Below, piece after piece: positions 8,542 to 17,340 of a DNA stretch of 52,136 nucleotides. Position numbers and translations under genes: made by a program. Numbering within the stretch: position 1 is the first letter of the stretch; every line of letters begins with the position of its first letter. The DNA comes from Photobacterium frigidiphilum. GTDB lineage: Bacteria; Pseudomonadota; Gammaproteobacteria; Enterobacterales; Vibrionaceae. The notes below the pieces were generated by a model, which saw only the letters and a program-made list of their open reading frames with translations, did not search any database and was not told the DNA's origin. The stretch is from contig NZ_PYMJ01000038.1 of the NCBI RefSeq assembly GCF_003025615.1, positions 1-52,136 of the forward strand, read 5' to 3'.

Positions 8542-9469
8542 GCCATTACCACAAGCTATTTTTCTTATGGGTCCAACTGCATCAGGAAAAACGGATCTTG
8601 CTATTCGTTTGCGAGAACAATTGCCTGTAGAGTTGATTAGTGTCGACTCCGCCCTTATTTATAAGGGGATGGATATCGGAACAGCGAAGCCGGATGAGCG
8701 AGAACTTTCGTTAGCACCGCACCGTTTGCTCGATATTCGTGATCCAGCGCAAAGTTATTCTGCTGGAGACTTCCGGACTGATGCACTTAAAGAAATGGCT
8801 GATATAGTTGCAGAAGGGCGTATACCCTTGTTGGTCGGTGGTACTATGTTGTACTACAAGGCTTTACTTGAAGGTTTGTCACCTTTACCGGCTTCGGACC
8901 CAGATGTTCGAGCTGGGATAGAACGAGAAGCACAAGAGAAAGGCTGGCAATTTTTGCACGAGGAATTAGTAAGGATTGACCCAGTTTCGGGCGCTAGGAT
9001 CCACCCTAATGATCCACAACGTTTATCTCGAGCATTAGAAGTTTTTCGTATTTCAGGTAAAACATTAACTGAATTGACGAAAATTCAAGGTGAACCATTG
9101 CCATATCGGGTTCATCAATTTGCAATAGCACCCAAGGATAGGGCTGTTTTACATCAACGGATCGCACAACGTTTTGAGAACATGATCGAAGCTGGCTTTG
9201 AACAAGAAGTACGTGCTTTGTATCAACGAGGTGATCTTCACCCCGATCTGCCATCAATTCGTTGCGTTGGTTATCGACAGATGTGGGACTACTTGGGCGG
9301 GAATTGTGATTTAGACGAAGCGGTCTTCCGTGGTGTCTGTGCAACCCGTCAATTGGCGAAGCGTCAAATTACCTGGCTACGTGGCTGGAAAGATTTGACG
9401 TGGTTGGATAGCAATGATGGGGATGCTGCGTTACAAACAGTCACAAACTCAATTAGATGTGATGTTTGA
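8534..9469 (+). CDS. miaA: tRNA dimethylallyltransferase MiaA
   Basis: Transfers dimethylallyl to A37 of tRNAs reading UNN codons, the first step of ms2i6A synthesis. The P-loop GPTASGKTD is at residues 13-21, followed by DSALIYKGMDIGTAKP, the substrate and acceptor region of the family. At 311 residues it matches E. coli (316). The start lies inside the end of mutL (8-nt overlap), which suggests translational coupling. Confidence 0.97.
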   Translation: MSKPLPQAIFLMGPTASGKTDLAIRLREQLPVELISVDSALIYKGMDIGTAKPDERELSLAPHRLLDIRDPAQSYSAGDFRTDALKEMADIVAEGRIPLLVGGTMLYYKALLEGLSPLPASDPDVRAGIEREAQEKGWQFLHEELVRIDPVSGARIHPNDPQRLSRALEVFRISGKTLTELTKIQGEPLPYRVHQFAIAPKDRAVLHQRIAQRFENMIEAGFEQEVRALYQRGDLHPDLPSIRCVGYRQMWDYLGGNCDLDEAVFRGVCATRQLAKRQITWLRGWKDLTWLDSNDGDAALQTVTNSIRCDV

Positions 9470-9564
9470 TTCGCGTGTATACTCTGAATTGTTTTGCGTA
9501 TTTTTTAGTTTGTGTTCGTTGCTAATTACAACTACAAATAAATAAATAAATAAGGAAAAAAAGA

Positions 9565-9822
9565 ATGGCTAAGGGGCAATCTCTACAAGACCCGTTTTTG
9601 AATGCGCTGCGTCGTGAAAGAATACCGGTCTCAATTTACCTGGTGAACGGCATTAAACTTCAAGGCCAGATTGAATCATTTGATCAGTTTGTGATCCTGC
9701 TTAAAAACACTGTTAACCAGATGGTTTATAAGCATGCAATTTCTACAGTTGTTCCAGCTCGTCCGGTGAATCATCACCATGCGAGCGATCGTCCAGCTAC
9801 CCTAGAAAAAACAGAAGAATAA
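9565..9822 (+). CDS. hfq: RNA chaperone Hfq
   Basis: Hexameric Sm-like protein that pairs small RNAs with mRNAs. The Sm1 and Sm2 motifs are intact: QDPFLNALRRERIPVSIYL and VNQMVYKHAISTVVP. The C-terminal tail after the Sm core is short, so the protein is 85 residues against 102 in E. coli. An AAGGA-type ribosome site precedes ATG. The 95-nt gap after miaA holds an (AAAT)4 run at 9536-9551 and a TATACT at 9478-9483 that could serve a local promoter, in addition to readthrough from miaA. Confidence 0.97.
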   Translation: MAKGQSLQDPFLNALRRERIPVSIYLVNGIKLQGQIESFDQFVILLKNTVNQMVYKHAISTVVPARPVNHHHASDRPATLEKTEE

Positions 9823-9851
9823 TATTTTATTCAAAGTAAGGAGTTGATTGC

Positions 9852-11141
9852 TTGTTTGACCGTTATGAAACTGGTGAACAGGCGATTCTTGTGCATATCA
9901 ACTTCACGCAAGACGGGGAATGGGAAGATCTCAGCGAATGTGAAATGCTGGTCTCCTCTGCGGGAGTGAATACGCTACGTGTTGTCACTGGTAGCCGAAA
10001 AACTCCCCTCCCTAAGTACTATGTGGGAGAAGGTAAAGCGCAAGAAATTGCCGATGCAGTTCGTGCTGAAGAAGCCGAAATTGTCATATTTAACCACTCC
10101 CTATCTCCAGCGCAAGAGCGTAATCTTGAGCAGCTGTGTCAATGTAGGGTGATAGATAGAACAGGTTTGATCCTTGATATCTTTGCTCAACGTGCACGTA
10201 CCCACGAAGGTAAACTTCAAGTGGAACTTGCTCAGTTACGTCATATTTCAACTCGATTAATTCGAGGCTGGACTCACCTTGAGCGTCAAAAAGGTGGTAT
10301 TGGTCTTCGAGGCCCGGGTGAAACTCAGCTGGAAACGGATCGCCGCTTATTGCGTGATCGCATTAAGACAATTTTACGTAGATTAGATAAAGTGTCAAAA
10401 CAGCGAGAGCAGGGACGACGAGCACGAAACCGTGCTGAAATTCCTACTATTTCTCTGGTCGGCTATACCAATGCTGGTAAATCCACTTTGTTTAATCGCA
10501 TTACAGATGCAGGGGTGTACGCAGCCGATCAGCTGTTTGCAACACTGGATCCAACATTACGTAAAATAGATGTAGCCGATGTGGGAACAGCAATTCTGGC
10601 TGATACAGTAGGGTTCATTCGTCACTTACCCCACGATTTAGTGGCTGCATTTAAAGCAACACTGAAAGAAACCCAAGAAGCGACGTTGTTGCTTCATGTG
10701 GTTGATGCCAGTGATGAGCGTTTCCGTGAAAACATGGATGCAGTTCATTTAGTGCTAGATGAAATCGATGCTGGTGATGTACCTCGCTTGATAGTCATGA
10801 ATAAAATTGACTGCTTGGAAGGTGCTGAACCTCGCATAGAAAGAGATGAAGACGGGCTTCCCCGTTGTGTTTGGGTATCTGCAATGGAAGGTATAGGCAT
10901 AGACCTATTGTTCCAAGCGTTAACTGAACGTCTTTCTGGCACCATGGTAAAACATACTTTGCGTTTACCGCCTGAGAATGCTGGTCGATATCGAAGTAAG
11001 TTTTATCAACTTGGCTGTATTTTGCGTGAAGAGTATGAATCTGATGGATGCCTAATGGTTGACATTCGATTACCGTTGGCCGATTGGTCACGGTTACAAA
11101 AAAGAGAAAGTAATTTGTTAGATGACTTTATCGTTGCTTAA
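9852..11141 (+). CDS. hflX: ribosome-associated GTPase HflX
   Basis: GTPase that splits stalled or heat-damaged 70S ribosomes. The N-terminal HflX domain contains GLRGPGETQLETDRR (about 151-165). The G domain starts with GYTNAGKST (204-212) and continues with DTVGF and NKID. I use the TTG at 9852 (giving MFDRYETGEQ, which matches the E. coli N-terminus) because AAGGAG lies at the right distance upstream (9837-9842) and no in-frame ATG is near. 429 residues, family length. It is 29 nt after hfq, within the hfq-hflXKC unit. Confidence 0.96.
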   Translation: MFDRYETGEQAILVHINFTQDGEWEDLSECEMLVSSAGVNTLRVVTGSRKTPLPKYYVGEGKAQEIADAVRAEEAEIVIFNHSLSPAQERNLEQLCQCRVIDRTGLILDIFAQRARTHEGKLQVELAQLRHISTRLIRGWTHLERQKGGIGLRGPGETQLETDRRLLRDRIKTILRRLDKVSKQREQGRRARNRAEIPTISLVGYTNAGKSTLFNRITDAGVYAADQLFATLDPTLRKIDVADVGTAILADTVGFIRHLPHDLVAAFKATLKETQEATLLLHVVDASDERFRENMDAVHLVLDEIDAGDVPRLIVMNKIDCLEGAEPRIERDEDGLPRCVWVSAMEGIGIDLLFQALTERLSGTMVKHTLRLPPENAGRYRSKFYQLGCILREEYESDGCLMVDIRLPLADWSRLQKRESNLLDDFIVA

Positions 11142-11194
11142 TGGACTGCTAACGGATTTAAACTGTCGTCATATCATTTTGATGGAGTTCTATA

Positions 11195-12358
11195 ATGGCG
11201 TGGAATGAGCCTGGTAACAACGACGGCCGTGATAAAGACCCTTGGGGTAATAAAAATCGCGGCGGGCGTGATCAAGGACCACCAGACCTAGACGAGGTTT
11301 TTTCAAAACTAAGTCGTAAACTTGGTGGTATTTTTGGGAATGGAAATAAAAAAGGTCCTTCAACTGGTAGTAGCGCTATTGGTTTAGGGGTGGTTGCTGT
11401 GCTGGCTACTGCAGTTTGGGGTTTTTCAGGTTTTTACACCATTGGTGAAGCTGAGCGAGGCGTAGTCTTACGTTTTGGTAAGTTTTATGAAATGGTTGAT
11501 CCTGGTCTTAACTGGAAGCCAACATTTGTTGATGAAGTTACACCAGTAAACGTTCAAGCGATTCGTTCACTACGTAGTTCTGGTTTAATGTTAACCAAAG
11601 ATGAAAACGTACTGAAAGTTGAAATGGATGTGCAATACCGTGTTTCTGATGCGCAAAGCTATCTATTCAGCGTAACAAATGCTGATGATAGTTTACGCCA
11701 AGCAACAGATTCTGCATTGCGTGCCGTGATTGGTGATTCGTCGATGGATGAGGCCTTAACAACGGGTCGTCAGGTTATTCGAGCGAGTACTCAAGAAGCG
11801 ATTGAGAAGATCATTGAAAACTACTACATGGGTATCCTTGTTGTTGATGTGAACTTCCAGTCAGCGCGTCCACCAACAGAAGTACAAGATGCTTTTGATG
11901 ATGCGATTGCCGCACGAGAAGATGAAGAACGTTTTGTTCGTGAATCTGAAGCTTACAGCAACGATATTTTGCCGAAAGCAACAGGTCATGCAGAACGTTT
12001 GAAGAAAGAAGCACAAGGTTATTCTGAGAAAACCATCAATGGTGCTCTAGGTGAAGTGGCTCAATTTGAGAAACTATTACCTGAGTATGAAGTTGCTAAA
12101 GAAGTAACGCGTAGTCGTTTGTACCTTGAGACGATGGAGCGTGTTTACAGCAATACCAGCAAAGTGATGATTGACTCTAAGTCAAATGGTAACTTGTTGT
12201 ATTTACCACTTGATAAACTGATGAATCAATCTGGTAATACGAAGACTAAAGCCGGTACATCAAGCAGTTCATATGGTATCGAGCTTGAAAAGGTTGAAAG
12301 CCCAACTCCAGTATCGACGTCACCACGTTCTGATACTGGCCGTCAAGGGAGATATTAA
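11195..12358 (+). CDS. hflK: FtsH-associated membrane protein HflK
   Basis: Forms with HflC the large periplasmic cage around the membrane protease FtsH. A glycine- and asparagine-rich cytosolic N-terminus (1-60) precedes one transmembrane segment (about 62-83). A band-7/SPFH domain follows, beginning near the IGEAERGVVLRFG motif. 387 residues. A GGAG ribosome site precedes ATG. It ends 2 nt before hflC, which fits equimolar production. Confidence 0.96.
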   Translation: MAWNEPGNNDGRDKDPWGNKNRGGRDQGPPDLDEVFSKLSRKLGGIFGNGNKKGPSTGSSAIGLGVVAVLATAVWGFSGFYTIGEAERGVVLRFGKFYEMVDPGLNWKPTFVDEVTPVNVQAIRSLRSSGLMLTKDENVLKVEMDVQYRVSDAQSYLFSVTNADDSLRQATDSALRAVIGDSSMDEALTTGRQVIRASTQEAIEKIIENYYMGILVVDVNFQSARPPTEVQDAFDDAIAAREDEERFVRESEAYSNDILPKATGHAERLKKEAQGYSEKTINGALGEVAQFEKLLPEYEVAKEVTRSRLYLETMERVYSNTSKVMIDSKSNGNLLYLPLDKLMNQSGNTKTKAGTSSSSYGIELEKVESPTPVSTSPRSDTGRQGRY

Positions 12359-12360
12359 TC

Positions 12361-13356
12361 ATGCGTAAATTAATGATCCCAGTGGTTGTCATCTTTATCG
12401 CTCTGTTACTTATGTCTTTATTCGTAGTGAATGAAGGCGAGCGCGGTATTGTGGTACGTTTTGGTCGTATCTTGAAAGACAATAATACTGAAGTTGCTCG
12501 TATTTACGAGCCTGGTTTACACCTTAAAGTGCCACTGTTTGACCGTGTACGTACACTAGATGCACGTATGCAGACAATGGATGATCAAGCTGATCGTTTT
12601 GTAACAGCAGAGAAAAAAGATGTAATCATCGATACGTACGTTAAGTGGCGTATCAGTGACTTTGGTCAGTACTACCTAACAACAGGTGGTGGTGATAAGT
12701 CGACTGCTGAAGCACTTTTAAAGCGTAAAGTTGTTGATAACCTTCGTGCCGAAATTGGTTCGAAAGAAATCAAGCAAATTGTTTCAGGCCCAGAGCGTAA
12801 AGCTATTGTTGAGGTTGTAGATGAACCTGCTGCTGCTGAAGCCGTTGTGAATGAGATTATTGCTGAAGTTGCACCTCGTAAAGAAGTGGAAGGCCAGCGT
12901 GATCAAATCATGGCTGATGTACTTGCTGAAACTAAAATAAGTGCAATGAAGGATTTGGGTGTTGAAGTTGTTGATTTCCGTATGAAGAAAATCAACCTTC
13001 CAGACGAAATCAGTGAATCTATCTACCGTCGTATGCGAGCTGAGCGTGAGTCTGTTGCGCGTAAGCACCGTGCACAAGGTAGAGAGAAAGCGGAAGTAAT
13101 CCGTGCTCAATCTGAACTTGAAGTTGCTAAGATTCTTGCAGAAGCGGATCGTGAAGCGCGTGTGCTTCGCGGTACTGCAGATGCAACCGTTGCTAAGATT
13201 TATGCTGATGCATTTAATCAAGATCCAGAGTTCTATAATTTCTTACGTTCACTAAAAGCGTATGAGAAGAGCTTTAGTTCTAAGAGTGACATTCTGATCG
13301 TCGATCCGAATACAGAGTTCTTTAAGTACATGAAAGAGTCAAACGGCGTAAACTAA
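12361..13356 (+). CDS. hflC: FtsH-associated membrane protein HflC
   Basis: Partner of HflK. An N-terminal membrane anchor (about residues 4-24) is followed by an SPFH domain starting NEGERGIVVRFG and a charged helical stretch rich in R, E and A (about 210-290). 331 residues, family length. It is the last gene of the hfl unit and is followed by a strong terminator at 13379-13409. Confidence 0.96.
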   Translation: MRKLMIPVVVIFIALLLMSLFVVNEGERGIVVRFGRILKDNNTEVARIYEPGLHLKVPLFDRVRTLDARMQTMDDQADRFVTAEKKDVIIDTYVKWRISDFGQYYLTTGGGDKSTAEALLKRKVVDNLRAEIGSKEIKQIVSGPERKAIVEVVDEPAAAEAVVNEIIAEVAPRKEVEGQRDQIMADVLAETKISAMKDLGVEVVDFRMKKINLPDEISESIYRRMRAERESVARKHRAQGREKAEVIRAQSELEVAKILAEADREARVLRGTADATVAKIYADAFNQDPEFYNFLRSLKAYEKSFSSKSDILIVDPNTEFFKYMKESNGVN

Positions 13357-13378
13357 TACGCGGTTAATGATAGATAAG

Positions 13379-13409
13379 AAGACAAGGCATTAGCCTTGTC
13401 TTTTTTTTT
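13379..13409 (+). terminator. Rho-independent terminator after hflC
   Basis: Perfect GACAAGGC/GCCTTGTC stem with ATTA loop, followed by nine T residues from 13401. It closes the hfq-hflXKC transcript. Confidence 0.92.
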
Positions 13410-13447
13410 GTGGCAACAATGCCACGGGTTATTACGAGAAACAGAAT

Positions 13448-13642
13448 ATGTCGAATACGATTTGGATGGCACTAGGATTAGTCTTAATTGTTGAGGGATT
13501 AGGACCACTACTTGCGCCGAAGGGGTGGCGAGATATGGTGAGCCAATTAAGCCAACAGAATGATAATAACTTACGCCGTATTGGCGGATGCCTTGTTGTT
13601 ACTGGCAGTGTTATTGCCTACATGATGTATCGCAGTATGTAA
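13448..13642 (+). CDS. small inner-membrane protein, DUF2065 (YjeT-type)
   Basis: A 64-residue protein with two hydrophobic segments (about residues 4-21 and 45-61). The loop GLGPLLAPKGWRDMV and the stretch RRIGGCLVVTGSVI are typical of DUF2065. In E. coli the homologue yjeT also sits between hflC and purA, so position supports the call. Function is unknown. It has its own upstream region after the hflC terminator, and its ribosome site is weak. Confidence 0.85.
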   Translation: MSNTIWMALGLVLIVEGLGPLLAPKGWRDMVSQLSQQNDNNLRRIGGCLVVTGSVIAYMMYRSM

Positions 13643-13763
13643 ATCGGACAATTATATATTCGTGATGCTCTTCTTGCTGAAATATTCCTTACCGTTAAAA
13701 AATGACTGCAAGGCGTACAGTAAGGTGCTAGAATCCTTTTTTAACTACAGATAGACGAAGAAG

Positions 13764-15080
13764 ATGGCAAATAATGTAGTCGTTCTTGGCACCCAATGGG
13801 GTGACGAAGGTAAAGGTAAGATAGTAGACCTATTAACCGAAGATGCAAAATATGTAGTTCGCTACCAAGGCGGACACAATGCAGGTCACACCCTAGTCAT
13901 AGACGGTGAAAAAACTGTCCTTCACCTGATTCCATCAGGCATTCTGCGTAACAATGTTAAGTGTATTATCGGTAACGGTGTTGTACTTTCTCCTGATGCG
14001 TTGATGAAAGAAATGGGTCCACTAGAAGCACGTGGTATTCCTGTTCGTGAGCGTTTGTTCCTGTCAGAAGCTTGTCCGCTAATCCTTCCGTATCACATCG
14101 CTCTTGACCAAGCGCGCGAAGTTGCACGTGGTAAGAAAGCTATCGGTACAACAGGCCGTGGTATCGGTCCTGCGTACGAAGATAAAGTAGCACGTCGCGG
14201 TTTACGTGTTGGCGATCTATTCGATAAAGAAGCATTTGCTGAGAAGCTTAAAGAAGTTATGGCTTACCACAACTTCCAGCTTGAGCATTACTACAATGCT
14301 GAACCTGTAAGCTACGATGAAGTACTAGCAAACGTTATGGCGCAATCTGATGTGCTAACTGCGATGGTTATCGATGTAACACAAGAGCTTGATGAGGCGC
14401 GTAAGCGTGGCGACAAGATCATGTTTGAAGGTGCACAAGGTACGCTTCTAGATATCGACCACGGTACTTACCCATACGTAACGTCTTCTAACACGACTGC
14501 TGGTGGTGTTGCTGCAGGTTCTGGTTTTGGTCCTCGTCACCTAGGTTACATCCTAGGTATCGCGAAAGCATACTGCACACGTGTAGGTGCAGGTCCATTC
14601 CCGACTGAGCTATACGATGGTCTAGAGAAACAAGACCCAGTAGGTAAGCACCTAGGTACAGTTGGTAACGAGTTTGGCGCAACGACTGGTCGTCTACGTC
14701 GTACTGGTTGGTTTGATGCAGTGGCTATGCGCCGTGCAGTACAGATCAACTCAATCTCTGGTTTCTGCCTAACTAAGCTAGACGTAATGGACGGCTTAAA
14801 AGAGATCAAGATTTGTACTGGTTACAAAACTCAAGACGGTAAAACTTTAAGTGTTTCTCCAATGGCGGCTGATGCTTACGAGAACCTAGAGCTAATTTAC
14901 GAAACAATGCCTGGTTGGTCTGAAACCACGTTTGGTGCTAAGACACTTGACGCGCTTCCACAAGCAGCATTAAATTATATTGCTCGTATTGAAGAATTAA
15001 CGGGTGTACCAATCGATATCATTTCGACTGGTCCAGATCGTAATGAAACTATTATCAAGGTTCACCCATACGGTGAATAA
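13764..15080 (+). CDS. purA: adenylosuccinate synthetase PurA
   Basis: GTP-dependent conversion of IMP and aspartate to adenylosuccinate, the first committed step to AMP. The P-loop GDEGKGK is at residues 13-19, followed by GGHNAGHT, the IMP-site TTGRGIGPAYEDK and TTAGG, and STGPDRNETI near the C-terminus. 438 residues (E. coli 432). Codon use is strongly biased to the highly expressed set (CTA, GGT, CGT). A TAGAAT at 13729-13734 is a possible -10 element, without a convincing -35. No PurR operator was recognised. Confidence 0.97.
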   Translation: MANNVVVLGTQWGDEGKGKIVDLLTEDAKYVVRYQGGHNAGHTLVIDGEKTVLHLIPSGILRNNVKCIIGNGVVLSPDALMKEMGPLEARGIPVRERLFLSEACPLILPYHIALDQAREVARGKKAIGTTGRGIGPAYEDKVARRGLRVGDLFDKEAFAEKLKEVMAYHNFQLEHYYNAEPVSYDEVLANVMAQSDVLTAMVIDVTQELDEARKRGDKIMFEGAQGTLLDIDHGTYPYVTSSNTTAGGVAAGSGFGPRHLGYILGIAKAYCTRVGAGPFPTELYDGLEKQDPVGKHLGTVGNEFGATTGRLRRTGWFDAVAMRRAVQINSISGFCLTKLDVMDGLKEIKICTGYKTQDGKTLSVSPMAADAYENLELIYETMPGWSETTFGAKTLDALPQAALNYIARIEELTGVPIDIISTGPDRNETIIKVHPYGE

Positions 15081-15111
15081 TTACCGATAAGGTAATTGAT
15101 AATGTTTGATG

Positions 15112-15138
15112 AAAGCCAACCGAAAGGTTGGCTTTTTT
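15112..15138 (+). terminator. Rho-independent terminator after purA
   Basis: A 10-bp stem, AAAGCCAACC/GGTTGGCTTT with a GAAA tetraloop, runs into a T-tract. Confidence 0.93.
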
Positions 15139-15181
15139 ATTGCCTGTCATTTGATGTTACCCTCTAGTCTATTTTTTAAGT

Positions 15182-15202
15182 GGCAAAAAGTTGCCGTTTT
15201 TT
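15182..15202 (+). terminator. second, smaller terminator-like hairpin before motX
   Basis: GGCAA/TTGCC stem with AAAG loop, then G and six T residues. It lies between the strong purA terminator and the motX promoter, so it may back up insulation of motX from purA transcription. Confidence 0.5.
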
Positions 15203-15224
15203 ATCGCTTTTCTCTAAAGTCTGA

Positions 15225-15251
15225 AATGGTGTGGTCGATAAGCTATTTACG
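15225..15251 (+). promoter_or_regulatory. sigma-28 (FliA) flagellar promoter for motX
   Basis: TAAAGTCT, then exactly 11 nt, then GTCGATAA. The enteric/Vibrio FliA consensus is TAAAGTTT-N11-GCCGATAA, so 14 of 16 positions match with correct spacing. It ends 20 nt before the motX ATG. motX is in the late, FliA-dependent flagellar class in Vibrio. Confidence 0.85.
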
Positions 15252-15270
15252 GCTTAAGAGAGATTAGTTG

Positions 15271-15897
15271 ATGAACCTGCGTCACTTACTATTTTCGACA
15301 TTACTGGTAGTTACACCTGTATATGCATTGGAAGATGTAGGTGATGCTGTACCTGTTTACACTGACGCTGAATTAATCAAGTTATTTGAAAGTAATGCCC
15401 ATTTGCAGCAGCTAAAAGCTGATGATTGCCAGTTGGTGCAAGATATTGAAGCACGAGCAAAACGTGTGGAATCCCCTTCTTACCAGTTTTTGTATGGCGA
15501 TATGTTGGCTTGGGGCGTCTGTGTTGAGCGGGATGTTGAGTTAGGCGTGTATTACATGCAGTCCGCTGCGCATCAGGGGTCACCAGCAGCACTTGAACAG
15601 CTTGGTCGTTATTATGCAAAAGGCACGTTAGTTCAACAAGATCGTGAACGAGCTATCCCATATTTGCGTGAAGCGGCTGCAATGGGGAATGTTGATGCCC
15701 GTATTCAACTCGCTGAGCTATTATTGAATAATTACGGTAGCCCACTGGATTTTGAAGATGCATACCGCTGGTTATATAACACCGTTACTGCCAGTAAGAG
15801 CTCGCATCGAAAAATTGCCCAGCTACGTATGGGACTTGAGCGCCGGATGCCTGAAAACATTATTGCACGGGCAAAACGTCGTGATACTTTTTGGTAA
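15271..15897 (+). CDS. motX: sodium-type polar flagellar stator protein MotX
   Basis: Periplasmic T-ring protein that with MotY anchors the PomAB sodium stator to the polar flagellar motor. It has a signal peptide (about residues 1-20, cleaved after VYA) and a body of Sel1/TPR-like repeats, for example GVYYMQSAAHQGSPAALEQL and AIPYLREAAAMGNVDARIQL. 208 residues, similar to Vibrio MotX (about 211). I chose ATG at 15271; a TTG directly before it is in frame. The purA-motX order is as in Vibrio, and the sigma-28 promoter upstream supports the flagellar assignment over a generic Sel1 protein. Confidence 0.9.
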   Translation: MNLRHLLFSTLLVVTPVYALEDVGDAVPVYTDAELIKLFESNAHLQQLKADDCQLVQDIEARAKRVESPSYQFLYGDMLAWGVCVERDVELGVYYMQSAAHQGSPAALEQLGRYYAKGTLVQQDRERAIPYLREAAAMGNVDARIQLAELLLNNYGSPLDFEDAYRWLYNTVTASKSSHRKIAQLRMGLERRMPENIIARAKRRDTFW

Positions 15898-15949
15898 ATA
15901 TTTATCTTCTTGCAAAGCTCCCTGCTTCTAATTCCATTCGAACCGCAAT

Positions 15950-15980
15950 AAAAAAAAAGCGTAGCCATTGGCTACGCTTT
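15950..15980 (-). terminator. Rho-independent terminator of hmp
   Basis: An 11-bp stem, AAAGCGTAGCC/GGCTACGCTTT with a 3-nt loop. The A-run at 15950-15958 becomes the T-tract on the minus strand. On the plus strand no T-tract follows, so it mainly stops hmp transcripts coming toward motX. Confidence 0.9.
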
Positions 15981-16053
15981 AGAACTATGACACTTCGCTT
16001 TTATTGCACATACTGAATCAGTGAGCAGCTTCAGCACGTTTCCACAGTATCTT

Positions 16054-17238
16054 TTATAGTACTTTATGTGGACCAAAGCATTCGTAGTGAATATTGTCTT
16101 CTTGCACACCGAGTTCAATAAGCTGTTTTGCAACATGCTGCATGAAACCAACAGGACCACAGAAGTAATACTGCATTGCAGGGTCAATTAATTGTGGTGT
16201 AACAGCAGTTAAATCAATCATGCCTTGATAATCGAAATCTTCAGCTGGGCGATCGGTGGTTAGTGGTTCACGATACCAAGTCGTCGCACTGATGTGATCG
16301 TACTTATCTGCCAGCGTATTCACATAATCTTTAAAGGCGTGGTGACTACCATTTTCAGTTGCGTGCAACCAATGCACTGATGCTTGATGTTCTGTTAGCG
16401 CATCTAACATTGATAATGTTGGTGTTAAACCTACGCCAGCTGAAATTAATGTAACGGGTGTTGTTGCCGGTACATCTAAGAAGAAGTCACCTGCAGGAGC
16501 GGCAAGTTGTACGGTATCACCAACAGTTAGTTCATTGTGCAGGTAATTAGAGACTTTACCGCCTTCTTCACGCTTAACCGAGATTCGGTAGTTATTGGTA
16601 CGTGGCGCAGACGATAAGCTGTATTGACGTATTTCCTGAAATTCAAAAGCGTCAGGAGTGAGGTAGATACCTAGGTATTGTCCCGGTTTAAAGTTTGAAA
16701 CCGTACCGCCATCAGCTGGCTTGAAAGTGAAACTAGTAATAACGTCACTTTCTTGTGTTTTTTCGATTAATGTAAATTCACGCGTTCCACGCCAGCCACC
16801 CGTTTTTTCTTCATTTTCTTGATAGATCGCTTCTTCACGAGTAATGAATACGTTGGCAAGCACGCCGTATGCTTCACCCCAAGCGTCTAATACTTCTTGC
16901 CCTGGTGACAACAATTCATCAATCGTTGCCAATAAATGACCGCCAACAATTTGGTATTGTTCAGCTGTAATCATGAAACTTGTGTGTTTATGAGCAATTT
17001 TTTCAACAGCAGGCAATAGGGCTGCTAGATTGTCGATGTTGTTTGCATAAGCGCAAATTGCATTAAATAATGCTTCACGTTGATCACCGTTACGCTGATT
17101 ACTCATGTTAAAAATATCTTTGAGTTCAGGGTTATGGCTAAACATACGCTCATAAAAGTGCGCGGTTAGCTTTGGACCTGTTGCAGCGACAACAGGTGCT
17201 GTTGCTTTAACAATATCAATAGTTTGTTGACTTATCAT
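16054..17238 (-). CDS. hmp: flavohemoprotein Hmp, nitric oxide dioxygenase
   Basis: Converts nitric oxide and O2 to nitrate using NAD(P)H, FAD and haem b. The globin domain (1-138) has distal Y29 and proximal H85 in KIAHKHTSF. The reductase domain has the FAD motif RQYSLSS and the NAD(P)-binding motifs GVGLTPTLSML and CGPVGFM. 394 residues, as in E. coli (396). Divergent from nsrR, with two NsrR-box-like sites at 17251-17298 directly upstream, so induction by nitric oxide through NsrR is expected. Confidence 0.97.
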   Translation of the reverse strand: MISQQTIDIVKATAPVVAATGPKLTAHFYERMFSHNPELKDIFNMSNQRNGDQREALFNAICAYANNIDNLAALLPAVEKIAHKHTSFMITAEQYQIVGGHLLATIDELLSPGQEVLDAWGEAYGVLANVFITREEAIYQENEEKTGGWRGTREFTLIEKTQESDVITSFTFKPADGGTVSNFKPGQYLGIYLTPDAFEFQEIRQYSLSSAPRTNNYRISVKREEGGKVSNYLHNELTVGDTVQLAAPAGDFFLDVPATTPVTLISAGVGLTPTLSMLDALTEHQASVHWLHATENGSHHAFKDYVNTLADKYDHISATTWYREPLTTDRPAEDFDYQGMIDLTAVTPQLIDPAMQYYFCGPVGFMQHVAKQLIELGVQEDNIHYECFGPHKVL

Positions 17239-17250
17239 GACTTTCTCTTA

Positions 17251-17298
17251 AAGTTATATTTATAATGCACCTTATAAGTTGTATCTGATCTGTATCTT
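17251..17298. promoter_or_regulatory. two tandem NsrR-box-like operators between hmp and nsrR
   Basis: The NsrR consensus is two 11-mers, AAGATGYATTT and AAATGCATCTT, one base apart. Site 1 (17251-17273) has arms AAGTTATATTT and TAATGCACCTT, each 9 of 11. Site 2 (17276-17298) has arms AAGTTGTATCT (9 of 11) and ATCTGTATCTT (8 of 11). They are two bases apart in the divergent region, placed to repress hmp and to autoregulate nsrR. Confidence 0.75.
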
Positions 17299-17340
17299 TT
17301 AGTCAATAACAAGATTAAAATGGGCGAAAGAGGAGTTATT

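Noticed and set aside
9536..9553. Tandem AAAT run before hfq
   Set aside because: Four copies of a 4-base repeat in an AT-rich leader are compatible with chance. It is just upstream of the ribosome site, so slippage could matter, but nothing shows phase variation.
13643..13763. PurR operator or purine riboswitch before purA
   Set aside because: No sequence resembling the PurR palindrome or a purine aptamer fold was found in the 121-nt gap.
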